NCBI GenBank assembly: GCA_902583455.1 | Contig: CACHVY010000002.1 | Location: forward strand, 98,276-162,275 | Direction of reading: 5' to 3' | Origin: an uncultured Pelagibacteraceae bacterium | GTDB taxonomy: Bacteria; Pseudomonadota; Alphaproteobacteria; Pelagibacterales; Pelagibacteraceae | Length of the DNA: 64,000 nt | Part shown: positions 60,828 through 64,000 of the stretch, in pieces | Layout of the letters: the number at the start of each line of letters is the position of its first letter | How positions within the stretch are numbered: position 1 is the stretch's first letter | Program-made: the position numbers and the translations under genes | The notes under the pieces: generated by a model | What the model was told of the DNA's origin: nothing | The model's input: only the letters and a program-made list of their open reading frames with translations | The model's database searches: none

Positions 60828-62204
60828 TTAAGATTTCTTCTCTATACTAAAACATCCTGGATATAATTCCTTTACAGAAAAATTTTTAAAATTGTAATTT
60901 AAAGCATTAGAAAATTTTTCAACATTCTGATTTACTTCATTTAAAGTTAGGCCAGAAAATTTCTTTTTATAGAAATCATATTCTTCTTTCCTTAAATTAA
61001 AACTATAATAAAAATTTTTTAATTTTCTTAGATATCTAAAATACATAAATGAGATAAAATTCGTATATTTATCCTTTTTGTTTTTTGGTAAAATTTTTAT
61101 TGATCTTATTTTTTTTTCAAAAAAATAATAAGATTCTTTGTGAATGTTTTTTACATTATTATTTAACATCAATTCATCTTTTTTTGGAATTTTTTTTGTG
61201 AACTTGATTTTTTTATGAAACCAATCTCTAATTATTCTATCCAATTGTTCAATTCTAAGAATATCCTTACTGGAAACTGCTCTAATTAACTTGCTTACAT
61301 AAATACTATCCTTATTTTTGGCCCTAAGATTTATTGATGGTTTGCCCGCAAGATAAGATTCTAAAGATGTATGACAATTACTACCAACATTTAGTTCCGA
61401 AGCTATTAAGTATGAATTAGTTGAATATTTGTCACTAGCTAAAATTAAATTTTTACATCCAATTTTTTTAATTAAGTTAACCCAATATTTTCTATTCTCA
61501 ACTGGATGAGGTTTAATCAATATCTTTATGTCTGGATATTTTTTTGGAAAATAGTTTAAAAATTTTTTCCATTTTTTTTCAACAGAGTTTTCAAATTCAT
61601 AAATTGTTTTAAAAAAATGAACACTGTCCTGGGTATTTTTCTTTTTTTCAAAAAATTTTAATATATCTTTTATTAAATGATTATTTAATAATGTAAGCTG
61701 GGTTGCAATTAAAACAAATTTACCGTATTTCTTTTTAATTTCATTGATCTCCTCTAAATAAAAATTGTTATTATTTTTTTTCATTATGTCAAATCTTGGA
61801 TTTCCGATTTGAAAAATTTTATTTTTAAATTGTGGATATACCTTAAGAGTATTTTTTTGTTGCACTCCACCTACTGTAAAAAAAAAATCAACCATTTTCA
61901 TGCAATCTTTATTTATTCTATTAGGGATAAGAGAAACTTCATGGGCTACCATCCCCTCTTCATCAAAACCAACAATTTTGTGCCCATTATTAATTAAATT
62001 CTTCATGGGTCTAATATTTTTTTTTCCCATTCCTTTAAAATAATATATTCCTGATTTTAAGTATTTTTGGTAAGCGTATAAGGAACTTTTTTTTCCTATA
62101 ACCACAGAGTACCCTAGGTTGGACATTTTGATGGCAAATAAAATTTTGCCGATCAGTTCTCTTTCTTTAACTTCTAGAATTGTATATATTCTTTTTTTAA
62201 TCAT
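60828..62204 (-). CDS. Surface carbohydrate biosynthesis protein (GT-B-like), paralogue of the 48962 gene
   Basis: A 458-residue protein with IVGFDEEGMVAHEVS (about 70-84), FQIGNPRFDIM (about 130-140), IKILIKPHPVENRKYW (about 225-240) and SELNVGSNCHTSLESYLAGKPSINLR (about 274-299). The KPHP-x-E and S-x-x-x-E motifs suit CDP-glycerol/KDO-transferase-like GT-B enzymes. The frame is open to a TTG 15 bp upstream; I chose the ATG at 62204. It lies after the ptmA/ptmB-like pair in the transcript, just as its paralogue follows NeuB. Confidence 0.65.
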   Translation of the reverse strand: MIKKRIYTILEVKERELIGKILFAIKMSNLGYSVVIGKKSSLYAYQKYLKSGIYYFKGMGKKNIRPMKNLINNGHKIVGFDEEGMVAHEVSLIPNRINKDCMKMVDFFFTVGGVQQKNTLKVYPQFKNKIFQIGNPRFDIMKKNNNNFYLEEINEIKKKYGKFVLIATQLTLLNNHLIKDILKFFEKKKNTQDSVHFFKTIYEFENSVEKKWKKFLNYFPKKYPDIKILIKPHPVENRKYWVNLIKKIGCKNLILASDKYSTNSYLIASELNVGSNCHTSLESYLAGKPSINLRAKNKDSIYVSKLIRAVSSKDILRIEQLDRIIRDWFHKKIKFTKKIPKKDELMLNNNVKNIHKESYYFFEKKIRSIKILPKNKKDKYTNFISFMYFRYLRKLKNFYYSFNLRKEEYDFYKKKFSGLTLNEVNQNVEKFSNALNYNFKNFSVKELYPGCFSIEKKS

Positions 62205-62298
62205 ATATTTACATTTCAAGTTTAAGTATCAAGTTTTCAATCTATTATTTAAGAATTAATTTTTATAAATTATTATATTTAATTTATCTACTAATTTT

Positions 62299-63015
62299 TT
62301 AATGTTTATTTTTTATAATTTTTTTAACTAAATTATAATCATCCTTGCTGTCTATCTCTATAGATTTGGCTAGGGGTAGTTTATATGGTGCAATTTTTCC
62401 ATCGAGCAAATAATTGGATTTTTTAATATAATTTGTTTTAAAAATATACATCGCGGATACATGGTCATAAGTTTTAGGAGCCTTTTGTCGAGATACAATC
62501 TTTTTTTTGCTATCTATCGAGGTATAGAACTTATTATTCTTGCGTACAAATATATTAAAATATGGGTTTTTCCATGAGTCTCTGACACATAACATTCCAT
62601 CATAAGCTTTCTTAATCATATAAAATTTTTTTAAAAATTTACTTAGATCTCTCGGACTTGTTAAAGGATTGGTAACCTCAACATCAAGGAGAAATTCAAA
62701 TTTTTTATTGTAATAGATTTCTGCTTTTTTAAGAGCATGTTTCCAAACTTTAAACTTTGACACATTAGATGATGATAAATTTTTTGGCCTTACAAAAAAG
62801 CTTTTTAATCCATATTTATTAGAAATTTTGATGATTTTTTTGCTATCAGAAGATAGACAATTATATTTGAACTTATTTTTGATTATCTTATCAATCGCAA
62901 AAAAAATTAAAGGTTTTTTTTCCAACTGTATATAGTTTTTACCTTTGAGACCTTTGCTTCCGCCTCGAGCACATACTAATGCTAACGTATTATCAATAAA
63001 ATATTTATTTTGCAT
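62299..63015 (-). CDS. NeuA/PtmB-like CMP-nonulosonate cytidylyltransferase (second copy)
   Basis: A 238-residue cytidylyltransferase with CARGGSKGLKGKN (about 15-27), CLSSDSKKI, an RPKNLSSSNV segment (about 76-85) and VEVTNPLTSPRDL (about 112-124): the full NeuA pattern. C. jejuni PtmB, which makes CMP-legionaminate, has this form and is encoded beside the SDR PtmA, as here (25-bp gap). It predicts a CMP-activated nonulosonic acid donor for the surface glycan. Confidence 0.82.
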   Translation of the reverse strand: MQNKYFIDNTLALVCARGGSKGLKGKNYIQLEKKPLIFFAIDKIIKNKFKYNCLSSDSKKIIKISNKYGLKSFFVRPKNLSSSNVSKFKVWKHALKKAEIYYNKKFEFLLDVEVTNPLTSPRDLSKFLKKFYMIKKAYDGMLCVRDSWKNPYFNIFVRKNNKFYTSIDSKKKIVSRQKAPKTYDHVSAMYIFKTNYIKKSNYLLDGKIAPYKLPLAKSIEIDSKDDYNLVKKIIKNKH

Positions 63016-63040
63016 TGTGTATATTAATCAAATTTAAAAT

Positions 63041-63778
63041 CTACCAAGCCGAAAAACCACCATCTATAAAAATATCTTGCCCAACAACATAATCTGCATC
63101 CTTAGAAATTAAAAAATCTATAGCTGAGTAAATTTGTCTTTGTGTCGCCATTTTCTTTTTTGGAACAAGTTCTGAGTATTTTTTTATAAACTTCTTATTT
63201 TGATGATTAAAAACACCGGCTGGTGAAATAGTATTAAAATTCGTGTTTTCGATAGCATATTTTGTTGCTAACCATTTAGTCATGCCAACTATTCCTGCTT
63301 TACTTGCCGAATACGATATAGATGAAAAGAAATTTTCATTATTGTAGATGGAGTGATGGGGTCCATGAAGGGCGTACATTGTACTAATATTTATTACCCT
63401 TTGATCAATATTTTTTCTATGATGATATTTAATGAAGTTTTTGCAGCTCAGAAAAACCCCTTTTAAATTTACTTTAATTGTCTTGTCGAAAACATCTGAT
63501 GAAAATATATCTTTTTTTATTTTTTTTTTAATTGCCATCTCAGTTGTAAATGCAGAATTGTTTATTAAAACTTCAAAAGGTTTTTTTTTATTTTTTTCAA
63601 AAAAACTCTCTACTTTTTTTTCATTTTCAATATCAAGATAATAAGTAAATAATTTTTTGGATTTTTTGGAATTCTTGAGTCCTATATCTGCAACATGCAG
63701 TTCGTTTTTTTTTGACAACTGTTTAACAAAATATTTTCCTAGAACACCCGAACCCCCTATTAAACAAATTTTTTTCAT
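63041..63778 (-). CDS. Short-chain dehydrogenase/reductase (PtmA-like), second copy
   Basis: A classical SDR of 245 residues: GGSGVLGKYF (8-17), NNSAFT in place of NNAG, STMYALHG, SYSASKAG (Y-x3-K, about 159-165) and C-terminal IDGGFSAW. It is the same length as, and clearly related to, the SDR at 54479. It lies between the partial nucleotidyltransferase gene at the window edge and the CMP-sugar synthetase, an arrangement like ptmE-ptmA-ptmB. Confidence 0.75.
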   Translation of the reverse strand: MKKICLIGGSGVLGKYFVKQLSKKNELHVADIGLKNSKKSKKLFTYYLDIENEKKVESFFEKNKKKPFEVLINNSAFTTEMAIKKKIKKDIFSSDVFDKTIKVNLKGVFLSCKNFIKYHHRKNIDQRVINISTMYALHGPHHSIYNNENFFSSISYSASKAGIVGMTKWLATKYAIENTNFNTISPAGVFNHQNKKFIKKYSELVPKKKMATQRQIYSAIDFLISKDADYVVGQDIFIDGGFSAW

Positions 63779-63849
63779 ATAATAATTTTAATTAAAGATT
63801 AATATACAATTATGATAACTTTTGGAATGCATAATAAATTTTATATTAA

Positions 63850-64000
63850 TTACCTGTAATTATAAAAATCTCCTTTATTTCCTATATCAATCCAGTTTTC
63901 ATATATTGGATAACTGAATACTCTTTTTTTTTTATTCAATTGATTTGTAATCAATTCATTCATCATTAATTTTTTATTTTTAATAATTTTTTTTAGTAGT
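63850..64000 (-). CDS. Sugar nucleotidyltransferase, C-terminal end only
   Basis: The last 50 codons of a minus-strand gene that continues beyond the right edge. The end reads VFSYPIYENWIDIGNKGDFYN, the C-terminal block (F-P-x-x-E-x-W-x-DIG-x-x-x-D) of RfbA/GlmU-type sugar-1-phosphate nucleotidyltransferases. With SDR and CMP-transferase genes downstream, a PtmE-like enzyme (CBS + nucleotidyltransferase making GDP-glucosamine for legionaminic acid) is the best guess. The N-terminus must be seen to tell. Confidence 0.65.
   Translation of the reverse strand, partial: LLKKIIKNKKLMMNELITNQLNKKKRVFSYPIYENWIDIGNKGDFYNYR

Noticed and set aside
1..64000. CRISPR arrays, insertion sequences, prophage or integrase genes
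   Set aside because: No regularly spaced repeats, terminal inverted repeats with transposase, or phage structural genes were seen on either strand.

Overview
The window looks like a chromosomal segment of a free-living, AT-rich, streamlined alphaproteobacterium, most likely SAR11/Pelagibacter-like. This rests on the visibly extreme A+T content, lysine/isoleucine/asparagine-rich proteins, tiny intergenic gaps, 1-4 base start/stop overlaps, an alphaproteobacterial RNase P RNA next to mraZ, and a tRNA-bounded, highly mosaic surface-polysaccharide region. The clade is inference; no rRNA is present.

Region 1 (1-13.8 kb, all minus strand) is a cell-wall/division (dcw) operon read from right to left: mraZ, ftsZ, rsmH, ftsL-like, ftsI, a fused murE-murF, mraY, murD, ftsW, murG, murC and the start of murB. 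Two things are unusual: ftsZ sits directly after mraZ instead of at the far end, and MurE and MurF are one 940-residue polypeptide. Upstream of mraZ is a good sigma70-type promoter overlapped by three 10-bp-spaced TGGG boxes, the expected MraZ operator. Region 2 (13.9-16.7 kb) holds rnpB, an AmpD/AmiD-type amidase, mlaA-mlaC (outer-membrane lipid asymmetry), and two tRNAs: a CAU tRNA, probably Ile2, and a Val(GAC) tRNA with a non-canonical T-loop.

Region 3 (16.7-64 kb) is one long surface-glycan island with frequent strand switches: an O-antigen ligase/polymerase, GT4 and GT-C glycosyltransferases, a DPM1-like synthase, a lipid-linked-oligosaccharide-type ABC exporter, many nucleotide-sugar epimerases, aminotransferases, formyltransferases and SAM-methyltransferase-like proteins, a VTC/CotH/DUF4956 trio, and sialic-acid-like (nonulosonate) genes. 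The right part (48-64 kb) contains a NeuB-like synthase without its SAF domain, two CMP-sugar synthetase + SDR pairs, a GSAM-type aminotransferase, a SIS isomerase, and at the right edge the end of a sugar nucleotidyltransferase. Together these recall the ptmE/ptmA/ptmB part of legionaminic-acid pathways.

The most interesting find is at 23.7-27.5 kb: a minus-strand operon encoding a PEP-synthase-like kinase, a class I glutamine amidotransferase-like (C26) hydrolase and a LicC-like nucleotidyltransferase. They stand in the same order as Campylobacter jejuni Cj1418-Cj1417-Cj1416, which make cytidine diphosphoramidate for the O-methyl phosphoramidate capsule modification. A short APS-kinase-like gene (43.5 kb, Cj1415-like) and a sulfotransferase-fold gene divergent from the kinase (27.5 kb) could complete such a pathway. 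A P-N-bond (phosphoramidate) surface decoration in a pelagic alphaproteobacterium is the main hypothesis of this annotation.
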